NCBI RefSeq assembly: GCF_927798115.1 | Contig: NZ_CAKMMG010000001.1 | Span: 1,798,001 to 1,862,000, forward strand | From: Paenibacillus auburnensis | GTDB taxonomy: Bacteria > Bacillota > Bacilli > Paenibacillales > Paenibacillaceae | DNA: 64,000 nt | Reading direction: 5' to 3' | Part shown: positions 46,734 through 54,767 of the stretch, in pieces | Position numbering within the stretch: position 1 is the stretch's first letter | Layout of the letters: the number at the start of each line of letters is the position of its first letter | Notes under the pieces: model-generated | What the model saw: only the letters and a program-made list of their open reading frames with translations | The model's database searches: none | What the model was told of the DNA's origin: nothing | Made by a program: the position numbers and the translations under genes

Positions 46734-46772
46734 AAGGAGCTGTTCCCGGGCATTCCCGGTAACAGCTCCTTC
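46734..46772. terminator. Bidirectional terminator between mciZ and the PepT-like gene
   Basis: AAGGAGCTGTT pairs with AACAGCTCCTT around CCCGGG/CCCGG; T-rich on both outsides. Confidence 0.85.
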
Positions 46773-46806
46773 ATTTCATGTATGCGCCATACAGACGCTC
46801 ATTGTG

Positions 46807-47934
46807 TTAAGCTTTCACGCTTTCTTTTACAATTGCTACAACCAGTTCAGCTGTCTTGACGATGTCCTCAGCTTTGATTCGTTCCTTGGTCGTATGAATA
46901 TGCTCATAGCCAATCGCCAGATTCACCGTCGGAACCTTCAGTCCGTTGAATACGTTAGCGTCGCTTCCGCCTCCCGAAGGGAACAGGCGGGTTTTCAAAC
47001 CCAGCGAAGTAATCGCCCGGTCGGCAAGTTGAACTACAGGATCATGTTCATTGAAGCTGAATGCGGGATAGATAATCTCACTGCGGAACTCGCACTCTGC
47101 ACCATATTCCCTCACTGTAGTTTCCAGCGCTTCACGCATGGAAGCAATCTGCAGCTCCACCTTCTCCTGCACAATACTGCGCGCTTCCGCGTCCAGCTGT
47201 ACATGATCGCAGACGACATTCGTTGGCCCGCCGCCTGCGAACTTACCGATGTTAGCGGTTGTTTCTTTATCGATGCGTCCCAGCTTCATCGCTGAAATAG
47301 CTTTGCTGGCGACCTGGATGGCGCTGATGCCGTCCTCAGGGTTAACCCCCGCATGCGCGGATTTCCCAAAAATCTGCATCGTTACTCTCGCCTGTGCCGG
47401 CGCGGCTACAGCAATTCCTCCAACTTCACCGTTGGAATCGAGGGCGAAGCCCATATCCGCATCCAGATGGCTCGGGTCCATCGCCCGTGCGCCAAGCAGT
47501 CCGGATTCTTCACCCGCTGTAATCACGAACTGAATCTGCCCGTGCGGAATCTTCTGCTCTTGAATGACGCGGATCGCTTCGAATAAGGCAGCCAGTCCCG
47601 CTTTGTCATCTGAGCCGAGGATTGTAGAGCCGTCGCTCGTAATCCAGCCGTCTTCCCTGAGGATGGGTTTGATATTTTGTCCCGGAACCACTGTATCCAT
47701 GTGACAAGTGAATAGCAGCTTAGGTCCTGCCGCACCGCTGTCTGCCGCCCAGGTTACGAACAGATTGCCCGCTCCATGTCCGGTACGCTCCTGGGAGTCG
47801 TCCTCGATTGCTGTAAGGCCGAGAGCACTGAATTTTGCTTTTAGCACATCGGCAATCTGCCGTTCATTTCCGGTTTCGCTGTCCACACGGACAAGCTCCA
47901 TGAACTCCTGAATCAATCGGTCTTGTACTATCAC
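46807..47934 (-). CDS. PepT-like M20 family metallopeptidase
   Basis: 375 residues. GTG start with GAGAGG upstream. M20 landmarks: FTCHMDTVVPG (metal His and Asp, about 76-86), GSDDKAGLAALFEA (bridging Asp), ITAGEESGLLGA (catalytic and metal Glu), LDSNGEVGG and a C-terminal HTTKERI. The subgroup is the 370-residue peptidase T-like proteins. Cytoplasmic di/tripeptidase or related hydrolase; exact substrate unknown. Confidence 0.87.
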   Translation of the reverse strand: MIVQDRLIQEFMELVRVDSETGNERQIADVLKAKFSALGLTAIEDDSQERTGHGAGNLFVTWAADSGAAGPKLLFTCHMDTVVPGQNIKPILREDGWITSDGSTILGSDDKAGLAALFEAIRVIQEQKIPHGQIQFVITAGEESGLLGARAMDPSHLDADMGFALDSNGEVGGIAVAAPAQARVTMQIFGKSAHAGVNPEDGISAIQVASKAISAMKLGRIDKETTANIGKFAGGGPTNVVCDHVQLDAEARSIVQEKVELQIASMREALETTVREYGAECEFRSEIIYPAFSFNEHDPVVQLADRAITSLGLKTRLFPSGGGSDANVFNGLKVPTVNLAIGYEHIHTTKERIKAEDIVKTAELVVAIVKESVKA

Positions 47935-48029
47935 TTAGGCTTCCCTCTCTTTCACAGATACGTTACAATAGTGGTAATGCTTATTTTCATGTACGCTTTA
48001 AACTTAAACTAATCCCAAAGGAGTCACTC

Positions 48030-48131
48030 ATGAATCGTCAAAAATGGTTCCGCGTCGTCATTTATGTCATGCTGATCGCCATGGTCGCCTCAACCGTGCT
48101 GCTGGTAATCGAGCCCTTTATGGCCGGTTAA
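48030..48131 (+). CDS. Prli42-like small membrane protein
   Basis: 33 residues: a short basic N-terminus (MNRQKWFRV) and a single helix VVIYVMLIAMVASTVLLVI. This matches the layout of the stressosome-associated miniprotein Prli42 (basic start, then YLMLxAMxAST). In Listeria Prli42 tethers the stressosome to the membrane. CAAAGGAG lies 7 bases before the ATG and a terminator follows. No stressosome genes adjoin it. Confidence 0.75.
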   Translation: MNRQKWFRVVIYVMLIAMVASTVLLVIEPFMAG

Positions 48132-48154
48132 CGGACAAGCCTTGAAACATTAAT

Positions 48155-48182
48155 AACAGCGTCCGGTTTCCGGGCGCTGTTT
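48155..48182. terminator. Terminator between prli42-like gene and lipB
   Basis: AACAGCGTCCGG-TTT-CCGGGCGCTGTT hairpin between convergent genes. Confidence 0.8.
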
Positions 48183-48201
48183 GGCATGCCGCAGCTGCCG
48201 C

Positions 48202-48918
48202 TTAATCTGCCGGAACCGCGCTGCTCTCCGCTCGAACCGCCTCATAAGGAAAATGATGCAGAAAATAAGGAATCAACTCCTCCGCCACCTGCTCCAGTTC
48301 AAAAGAACGGCCGCTGCATTCCTCCAGTGACGTAATTCCATAACTCGAAATGCCACAAGGAATAATCCCCTGAAATCCGCGCCGTCCGATTCCTTCCGAG
48401 ATATTGAAGGCAAACCCGTGGCTGGTGATAAACCCTCTGCGTGATCTGCTTTTGTTGAACTTGACACCAATCGCGCAGATTTTCTCATCCCCGACCCACA
48501 CACCGGTATACTCCGGCTTGCGTGTTCCCTCGATCCCCTGGGCTGCCAAATAATCAATGATAACAGACTCCAGGCGGCGCAGATAACCGCGTAAATCCAC
48601 CTTGCCCTCTTCCCCGAGCTTTAGCAGCGGATAGCCGACAAGCTGGCCCGGCCCATGATATGTAATGTCTCCTCCACGGTCGATTTCAAACAAGGCAATA
48701 CCTTGCTGCTCCAGCTGTTCCTTGCTTAAGAGCAGATGCTCCGGATGATTCTGTGAACCGATGGTGTAGGTAGGCGGATGCTGCAAAAGAATCAGCCGTT
48801 CATTAGCTTCTCCGGCATCGATCGCCAGTACGGATTTCTTTTGCAGCTCCCAGGCCGCGCCATACTCCATCAGGGGGTGATATGAAAACTCCAGCTTACC
48901 AAGTTCCGGTTGATTCAT
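48202..48918 (-). CDS. lipB: Octanoyl-[acyl-carrier-protein] transferase LipB
   Basis: 238 residues from the ATG at 48918 with GGGGAG 8 bases upstream. Family marks: LLQHPPTYTIGSQNHPEHLL, DRGGDITYHGPGQLVGYPLL (about 83-102), KICAIGVKFNKSRSRRGFITSHGFAFNI, and the catalytic IIPCGISSYGITSL (Cys about 189). It starts lipoate synthesis by moving octanoate from ACP to lipoyl domains. It sits 54 bases after the lipoyl-dependent E2 gene, a sensible pairing. Confidence 0.95.
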   Translation of the reverse strand: MNQPELGKLEFSYHPLMEYGAAWELQKKSVLAIDAGEANERLILLQHPPTYTIGSQNHPEHLLLSKEQLEQQGIALFEIDRGGDITYHGPGQLVGYPLLKLGEEGKVDLRGYLRRLESVIIDYLAAQGIEGTRKPEYTGVWVGDEKICAIGVKFNKSRSRRGFITSHGFAFNISEGIGRRGFQGIIPCGISSYGITSLEECSGRSFELEQVAEELIPYFLHHFPYEAVRAESSAVPAD

Positions 48919-48972
48919 CACTTCAGCTCCCCGCTTGGATATCAGTCTTCCGATTTAGGATTCAAATTTAAA

Positions 48973-50367
48973 CTAATACAGTTTGGTGTCGGGCGTATAG
49001 CTTTCCAGATTATCTTTTACACGCTGCAGGAAACGGCCGCAAATGACGCCGTCCAGAATCCGGTGATCCAGGGACAGACAGATGTTGGCCATGGAGCGCA
49101 CGGCAATCATGTCATTGATAACGACAGGCCTTTTGACGATGGATTCGAACGTCAGAATCGCCGCCTGCGGGTAGTTGATGATCGGGTAGGACAGAATAGA
49201 ACCGAAGGAACCGGTGTTATTGACGGTAAAGGTACCACCCTGCATATCATCCAGGCGCAGCTTGCCCTCGCGGGTCTTCTGGGCCAGTTCATCGATCTCG
49301 CGGGCCAGCCCAGCGATATTCTTCTGGTCGGCCTTTTTGATAACCGGCGTCATGACGGAATCCTCTGTACCGACAGCAAGCGCGATATTGATATCACGTT
49401 TGACGATGATTTTATCAACAGCCCAAACCGAGTTCATAATCGGGTAATCTTTGATCGCACTGACCACAGCCTTCATCATAAAGGCGAGATAAGTCAGATT
49501 GATCCCTTCCTTGCGTTTGAACTCATCCTTAATTTTGTTGCGCAGCACGACCAGATTGGTTACATCCACTTCAATCATCGTCCAGGCATGCGGAATTTCT
49601 GACACACTCTGGCGCATTCTTGTCGCGATTGTGTTGCGGATCGGCGTAACGTCGATCAGATATTCCGAGCTGCTGCCAAGTCCGCCTTCCACCTCAATCG
49701 TTGGAATACGAGGGGACTCGCTCAGGTGAAGACCGGAATGGCGGACCGGCTCCAGCTTCTCCTGTACCTCCGCCTGAATGGCCTGCAGCGCAGGCTGCTG
49801 GGAGGCTTCAGGCACAGTCCGGGCTTCTGGCGCAGCTTGAACGGCAGCAGCGCCGCCGTTCTCCAGGAACATCAGCACATCCTTGCGTGTGATGCGTCCG
49901 CCGAGTCCGGTGCCCGGCACGGCGCCTAGGTCAATGCGGTGCTCAGCGGCAAGCGTCTGCACCGCCGGTGAGTAGCGGGAGCGCATCGGCGCGTCCGCTG
50001 CTGAAGGAGCCAGCGCAGCCGGCCGGCCCGGTGCGGCAGGCGTGCCTAGGGCAGGCGCAGCGGAAGCTGCCTGCGGTACGGCCTTTGCTGCCGGTGCGGA
50101 GCTTCCGGCAGGCGCGGCTACGGCGATGCGGGCGATGATCTCGCCCACGCTGACCGTCTGGCCTTCCTCGGCCAGCAGCTCTACCAGCGTACCTTCCACG
50201 GTGGAAGGGAGCTCGGCATTCACTTTATCGGTAATGAGGTCACAGAGCGGTTCATATTGCTCCACCATATCCCCTGGCTTCTTCAGCCATTTGCCAATCG
50301 TAGCTGACACCAGTGATTCCGCAAGCTGCGGCATAATCACATCGGTCAGCTTTGTATTGTCAGACAT
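48973..50367 (-). CDS. bkdB: Branched-chain 2-oxoacid dehydrogenase E2 (dihydrolipoyl transacylase)
   Basis: 464 residues. Lipoyl domain about 6-80 with the modified Lys in CDLITDKVNAELPS (Lys48). An Ala/Pro-rich linker follows, then a peripheral subunit-binding domain (YSPAVQTLAAEHRIDLGAVPGTGLGGRITRKDVL). The catalytic domain ends with LSLDHRILDGVICGRFL, the acyltransferase HxxxDG. With E1 and E3 encoded just upstream it makes branched acyl-CoA starters for iso/anteiso fatty acids. AAGGAG precedes the ATG. Confidence 0.93.
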   Translation of the reverse strand: MSDNTKLTDVIMPQLAESLVSATIGKWLKKPGDMVEQYEPLCDLITDKVNAELPSTVEGTLVELLAEEGQTVSVGEIIARIAVAAPAGSSAPAAKAVPQAASAAPALGTPAAPGRPAALAPSAADAPMRSRYSPAVQTLAAEHRIDLGAVPGTGLGGRITRKDVLMFLENGGAAAVQAAPEARTVPEASQQPALQAIQAEVQEKLEPVRHSGLHLSESPRIPTIEVEGGLGSSSEYLIDVTPIRNTIATRMRQSVSEIPHAWTMIEVDVTNLVVLRNKIKDEFKRKEGINLTYLAFMMKAVVSAIKDYPIMNSVWAVDKIIVKRDINIALAVGTEDSVMTPVIKKADQKNIAGLAREIDELAQKTREGKLRLDDMQGGTFTVNNTGSFGSILSYPIINYPQAAILTFESIVKRPVVINDMIAVRSMANICLSLDHRILDGVICGRFLQRVKDNLESYTPDTKLY

Positions 50368-50382
50368 ATTGTCACTCCTTAA

Positions 50383-50505
50383 AGTTTTGTAAGCAGATGC
50401 TTCCTGGAATTACTTCGTACAAAACTCACTCCGGAAGCATACACTTAAGTTTTGTTAGCGGATGATTCCTGAATTAACTTCGTACAAAACTCACTTCGGA
50501 ATCAT
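50383..50505. repeat. Tandem 65-bp structured repeat between bkdAB and bkdB
   Basis: Two copies offset by exactly 65 bases. Each holds four short arms in the order a-b-a'-b'. In copy 1 arm a is at 50383-50391, b at 50396-50404, a' at 50418-50426 and b' at 50433-50440. In copy 2 they are at 50448-50456, 50461-50469, 50483-50491 and 50498-50505. Arm a (AGTTTTGTA) complements a' (TACAAAACT). Arm b differs between copies (ATGCTTCC, ATGATTCC) and b' differs to match (GGAAGCAT, GGAATCAT), a compensated change. It occupies the intercistronic gap of the operon and adjoins the bkdB ribosome binding site. Confidence 0.85.
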
Positions 50506-50510
50506 GTTAA

Positions 50511-51497
50511 TCAGTACTGTGCCAGCCGGAGCATTTCCGCCTTCACTTTATCCTTGCTCAGCATGAAGAACTTCTCCATCGGCGGACTAATCGGCATCGC
50601 CGGCACATCAGGACCGCACAGGCGGAAGATCGGTGCGTCCAGCTCGAACAGGCAGTGTTCAGCGATAATCGCTGCCACTTCACCGCCGATGCCACCGGTT
50701 TTGTTGTCCTCGTGGACAATTAGCACCTTGCCGGTCTGGCGGGCCGCCGCAATAATCGCGTCACGGTCAAGCGGCTGCAGGGTGCGCAGATCAAGAATAT
50801 GCGCGGTAATCCCTTCCTCGCGCTCCAGTTCCTCTGCTGCCTGCATCGCAAAATGCAGTGGCAGACTGTACCCGATAACTGTGATATCACTGCCTTCACG
50901 CAGCAGGTTCGCTTCGCCGATCGGCACGGTGTAATCACCTTCAGGCACATCTTCCTTAATCAGCTTGTAGCATTTCTTATTCTCAAAGAACAGCACCGGA
51001 TCAGGGTCTCGTACGGCAGACTTCAGCAGGCCCTTGGCATCGGCTGCCGAATAAGGCGCTACGATCTTCAGTCCGGGCGTACCGAAGAAGATCGATTCCG
51101 GGCACTGGGAATGATACAGTCCGCCGAAAATCCCTCCGCCGATCGGCGCACGGATCACAATCGGGCAGCTCCAGTCGTTATTGGAACGGTAGCGGATTTT
51201 GGCCGCTTCACTGATAATCTGGTTGGTGGCCGGCAGCATGAAATCTGAGTACTGCATTTCCGCAATCGGCTTCATACCGTACATCGCTGCCCCGATGGCA
51301 ACACCGGCAATCGCCGATTCGGCCAGCGGTGTATCCATCACACGCTCTTCTCCGAATTGCTCCTGCAATCCCTTAGTGGTGGTGAACACACCGCCCTTGA
51401 GGCCAACATCCTCGCCGAGCACAAATACCGAATCATCGCGTTCCATTTCTTCCTTCATCGCCAAACGGATGGCATCGATATATTCCATCATCGCCAT
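50511..51497 (-). CDS. bkdAB: Branched-chain 2-oxoacid dehydrogenase E1 beta
   Basis: 328 residues. Transketolase-like pyrimidine-binding domain (DSVFVLGEDVGLKGGVFTTTKGLQ, then MDTPLAESAIAGVAIGAAMYG and QYSDFMLPATNQI). The C-terminal transketolase domain contains YSAADAKGLLKSAVRD and VLIVHEDNKTGGIGGEV. It forms the alpha2beta2 E1 with the gene 3 bases upstream. AAAGGAGGAG precedes the ATG. Confidence 0.94.
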   Translation of the reverse strand: MAMMEYIDAIRLAMKEEMERDDSVFVLGEDVGLKGGVFTTTKGLQEQFGEERVMDTPLAESAIAGVAIGAAMYGMKPIAEMQYSDFMLPATNQIISEAAKIRYRSNNDWSCPIVIRAPIGGGIFGGLYHSQCPESIFFGTPGLKIVAPYSAADAKGLLKSAVRDPDPVLFFENKKCYKLIKEDVPEGDYTVPIGEANLLREGSDITVIGYSLPLHFAMQAAEELEREEGITAHILDLRTLQPLDRDAIIAAARQTGKVLIVHEDNKTGGIGGEVAAIIAEHCLFELDAPIFRLCGPDVPAMPISPPMEKFFMLSKDKVKAEMLRLAQY

Positions 51498-51500
51498 GAG

Positions 51501-52535
51501 TTATGCTCCTCCTTTGAGGCCGGAATCATCGTACACATGCAGCAGCGTGTCTTCCGGTTTCGGAAACGGTGCATTTTCGGCGTATGTGATAGCCTCTTTA
51601 AGTTCCAAATTATATTCAGCGGCAAGATCGCGCTCCTGCTCGTCACTCCACAGTCCTAGTCCGGTTAGATAAGTGCGGAACGCGGCGATGCCGTCTTTTT
51701 TCCAGTTTTCGTCGACTTCTTCCTTGGTCCGGTAAGCCAGATCATTGTCAGAGGTCGAATGCGGTGACAAACGGTACATCATCGCTTCAATCAGTGTCGG
51801 CCCTTCCCCGGCAATCGCACGCTCCCGTGCCTCCTTAACCACACGGTACACTTCCAACGGATCATTGCCGTCAACGCGCACACCCGGGAAGCCGTAGCCC
51901 AGCGCACGGTCGCTGATTTTGCCGCCAAGCTGCTTGTGGACCGGAACAGAAATCGCATACTGGTTGTTCTGGCAAAAAATGATGACCGGCAGCTTATTCA
52001 CACCCGCAAAATTGCAGGCCTCATGGAAGTCCCCCTGGTTGCTGGAGCCTTCCCCGAAGGTGACAAAGGAGACGAACTTCTTCTTCTTCATCTTAGCTGC
52101 CAGTGCGAAGCCAACCGCATGCGGAACTTGGGTTGTCACAGGACTTGAGCCCGTCACGATGCGCAGGCGCTTGCTGCCGAAATGGCCCGGCATCTGCCGG
52201 CCACCGCTGTTGGGATCCTCCGCCTTAGCGAATACGGACAGCATCAGCTCACGCGTAGTCATACCCACCGACAATACAAAGGCGTAATCGCGGTAATACG
52301 GTAAAAAATAATCATTCTGCCGATCCAGCGCAAACGCTGCTGCAACCTGCGCCGCCTCCTGGCCGATACCGGAGACATGAAAGTTGATCTTGCCGGCACG
52401 CTGCAGCAGCAGACTGCGCTCATCGTACTTGCGCCCGAGCTGCATATATCTGTACATATCAATGACCTGGCCGTCTGTGAGTCCAAGCTGTGAATGTCTG
52501 TTAACCGTTCCTACAGTAGTACCTTGGGATTCCAT
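51501..52535 (-). CDS. bkdAA: Branched-chain 2-oxoacid dehydrogenase E1 alpha
   Basis: 344 residues. The thiamine diphosphate motif runs from TFGEGSSNQGDFHEACNFA (GDG-like) to CQNNQYAISVPV. The phosphorylation-loop region reads YRLSPHSTSDNDLAYR, the Pro-His-Ser form found in branched-chain enzymes. It decarboxylates 2-oxo acids from valine, leucine and isoleucine. AGGAGGTACC precedes the ATG. Confidence 0.94.
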   Translation of the reverse strand: MESQGTTVGTVNRHSQLGLTDGQVIDMYRYMQLGRKYDERSLLLQRAGKINFHVSGIGQEAAQVAAAFALDRQNDYFLPYYRDYAFVLSVGMTTRELMLSVFAKAEDPNSGGRQMPGHFGSKRLRIVTGSSPVTTQVPHAVGFALAAKMKKKKFVSFVTFGEGSSNQGDFHEACNFAGVNKLPVIIFCQNNQYAISVPVHKQLGGKISDRALGYGFPGVRVDGNDPLEVYRVVKEARERAIAGEGPTLIEAMMYRLSPHSTSDNDLAYRTKEEVDENWKKDGIAAFRTYLTGLGLWSDEQERDLAAEYNLELKEAITYAENAPFPKPEDTLLHVYDDSGLKGGA

Positions 52536-52645
52536 ACAGAGGTACCTCCTAAATATTTTGATTCGTACAACTCCATCTATTGTGCCCTGATCTTATAACC
52601 AGGTACTAAACCTAACTCAAGATCATTATAAGCCCTTTACAGTCA

Positions 52646-52728
52646 AAAAGAAAAGAGAGGAAAAGCCGGAATAGCGCTATTTTACGGTCCTGAGACGTAA
52701 TTAGCTCTGTTTCGGCTTCTTTTTATTA
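52646..52728 (-). terminator. Possible long-loop terminator after lpdV
   Basis: GAAGCCGAAACAGAGC-like and GCGCTATTCCGGCTTTTC-like arms can pair around a long loop, and a T-rich tract follows on the minus strand. It may end or attenuate lpdV transcription before bkdAA. Confidence 0.4.
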
Positions 52729-52741
52729 CCTGCATCGTTTC

Positions 52742-54163
52742 CTAGAATCCGATTGCTCTGCCATCCACAGCCAGCATAGCTTCTCCAATAATCTCGGACA
52801 AGGTCGGATGGGCATGGATCGCTTCCCCGATCTCCCAAGGTGTGGCATCCAGCAGCTGCGCCAGCGCAGCTTCCCCGATCAGGTCGGTCACATGCGGACC
52901 GATCATCTGCACCCCAAGAATATCACCGCTGATGCGGTCAGCAACAACCTTAACGAAGCCATCCTTCATACCGTACACAATCGCCTTGCCGATGGCCGAG
53001 AACGGGAATTTTCCTGTCACCACATCATGACCGAGGCTCTGGGCTTCCTTCTCTGTATAACCGACACTGGCTACTTCCGGCCTTGTATAGACACAGCGGG
53101 GAACAAGGTGGGCATGATATGGATGAAGCTTCTCGCCGGCCAGATGATTGACGGCACGAATACCTTCATGGCTCGCAGCATGGGCCAGCTGAAGTCCCCC
53201 GATGCAATCACCGATCGCATAGATATGGGGCTCGCCTGTCTGCATGTTGTCATTGACCTCGATAACCCCTTTATCAAAGCGGATATCGGTATTTTCCAGC
53301 CCGATGTTCTCAATATTAGCTACTCTGCCTACAGAGACCAGCAGCTTTGCGGCGGACAACGTCTGGCTCTGATCCCCTTTGCGGGCTTCGATGGTTATAC
53401 CGTCCTCCGTCACCACGCGGGTCTCCGCATCGACAGTGGTTCCGGTCAGAACCTTCACCCCGCGTTTTTTGAGCAGGCGCATGAGCTCCCTGGCAATCTC
53501 CGCATCCTCGAACGGCAGCAGCTGGTCTGCTGCTTCCACAACCGTAACCTGTACGCCAAAATCCGCCAGCATCGAAGCCCATTCCACTCCGATCACTCCG
53601 CCGCCTACGATAATGATCGAAGCCGGCAGCTCTTCCAGCGTCAGCGCTTCTTCACTGCTGAGAATAACGTGGCCGTCCGGTGTAAGGCCGGGCAGTACAC
53701 GCGGACGGGAGCCCGTCGCGATAATCAGATGGGTAGAGACCACCGTCTCCATTTCGCCATCCTCCAGCTCCACTGCCACGGCACCGCTGCGCGGGGAGAA
53801 AATTGAAGGGCCGATAATACGTCCCTTGCCCTTCACTATCTGAATTTTATTTTTGCGCATTAGAAACTGTACGCCCTGGTGCAGCTGCTCGACGACTGCT
53901 TCCTTGCGGCTCTGTACTTTCGGAAATACCAGCTTTACGCCGGCAGTTTCGATCCCGTAGCTCTCGCTCTCTTGTATTTCAGCATATACCTCTGCACTGC
54001 GCAGCAGCGACTTGCTCGGAATGCAGCCGCGGTGCAGGCAGGTTCCGCCCAGTTTGTCCATTTCGATGACGACGACAGACTTACCCAGCTGGGCCGCGCG
54101 GATCGCTGCCACATAACCGCCGGTTCCTCCGCCCAGAATAGCCACGTCACAGGAAATTGTCAT
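52742..54163 (-). CDS. lpdV: Dihydrolipoyl dehydrogenase (E3)
   Basis: 473 residues from the ATG at 54163 (TGGAGG 9 bases upstream). FAD motif GGGTGGYVAAIRAAQLG, redox disulfide GGTCLHRGCIPSKSLL (about 38-53), NAD motif GGGVIGVEWASMLADFG, IYAIGDCIGGLQLAHAA and the C-terminal catalytic HAHPTLSEI (His-Glu). It reoxidises the lipoyl groups of bkdB. A predicted promoter lies 49-76 bases upstream. Confidence 0.94.
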   Translation of the reverse strand: MTISCDVAILGGGTGGYVAAIRAAQLGKSVVVIEMDKLGGTCLHRGCIPSKSLLRSAEVYAEIQESESYGIETAGVKLVFPKVQSRKEAVVEQLHQGVQFLMRKNKIQIVKGKGRIIGPSIFSPRSGAVAVELEDGEMETVVSTHLIIATGSRPRVLPGLTPDGHVILSSEEALTLEELPASIIIVGGGVIGVEWASMLADFGVQVTVVEAADQLLPFEDAEIARELMRLLKKRGVKVLTGTTVDAETRVVTEDGITIEARKGDQSQTLSAAKLLVSVGRVANIENIGLENTDIRFDKGVIEVNDNMQTGEPHIYAIGDCIGGLQLAHAASHEGIRAVNHLAGEKLHPYHAHLVPRCVYTRPEVASVGYTEKEAQSLGHDVVTGKFPFSAIGKAIVYGMKDGFVKVVADRISGDILGVQMIGPHVTDLIGEAALAQLLDATPWEIGEAIHAHPTLSEIIGEAMLAVDGRAIGF

Positions 54164-54211
54164 TATATGTATCCTCCAGTCATTACTCATAAGTTCTGCA
54201 TAACTCCCTAC

Positions 54212-54239
54212 ATTGTACTCCCTTTTAAGCCTAATACAA
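54212..54239 (-). promoter_or_regulatory. Predicted sigma-A promoter of lpdV
   Basis: On the minus strand TTGTAT (54234-54239), 16-base spacer, TACAAT (54212-54217). Bacillus subtilis bkd uses a sigma-54 promoter with BkdR; I find no sigma-54 -24/-12 element or bkdR here. Confidence 0.5.
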
Positions 54240-54331
54240 AACTTATAAACGTCATGTAAACATGGACTTTTACCGGTTGAAGCGTTATCATATGGGTGAA
54301 TCCAAAGGCCTGCAAGGGAGATGAATCCTAA

Positions 54332-54637
54332 ATGAAACTGCTCATTTCACGCTTCATTGCTATTCTTATTCTCGTTCTTCCGGGTCTGATGGCGATGAAG
54401 GGCTTCCTGATGATGAAGGATGATATTTTCAACTACGTCTCCATGCACGGCGATGATACGGTAACACCCGTATTTGCCTGGCTGCATTTTGGCGGCGGAC
54501 TGCTTCTGTTCCTGGCAGGAATGAGCTTCCTCGGCGGTTGGATTCTGACCAGGGACCGCAAGAAGAACTACGTGGGACCCAGATTCCGGGAAAAGCAAAA
54601 AGCCCAGCAGCCGGCCTCACCGGATACAACGGTTTAA
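54332..54637 (+). CDS. DUF2627 (YqzF-like) membrane protein
   Basis: 101 residues, two TM helices (about 8-26 and 48-69), a charged tail RDRKKNYVGPRFREKQK. Length, sequence and position next to the bkd operon match the Bacillus YqzF family. Function unknown. AGGGAGATG precedes the ATG. Confidence 0.85.
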   Translation: MKLLISRFIAILILVLPGLMAMKGFLMMKDDIFNYVSMHGDDTVTPVFAWLHFGGGLLLFLAGMSFLGGWILTRDRKKNYVGPRFREKQKAQQPASPDTTV

Positions 54638-54718
54638 ACATACCATTCTATTTCGGGCCTTAGCCGAGATTACACACTAACCCCCTTTAGTTTAGTCTTC
54701 CATTTCAATCTAAATACA

Positions 54719-54763
54719 AAATACAAAAAGGCAGCTCCGGTAAAACGGATCTGCCTTTTGTAT
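54719..54763. terminator. Bidirectional terminator between the DUF2627 and ABC exporter genes
   Basis: AATACAAAAAGGCAG pairs with CTGCCTTTTGTATT around CCG/CGG; T-rich on both strands. Confidence 0.88.
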
Positions 54764-54767
54764 TGCT

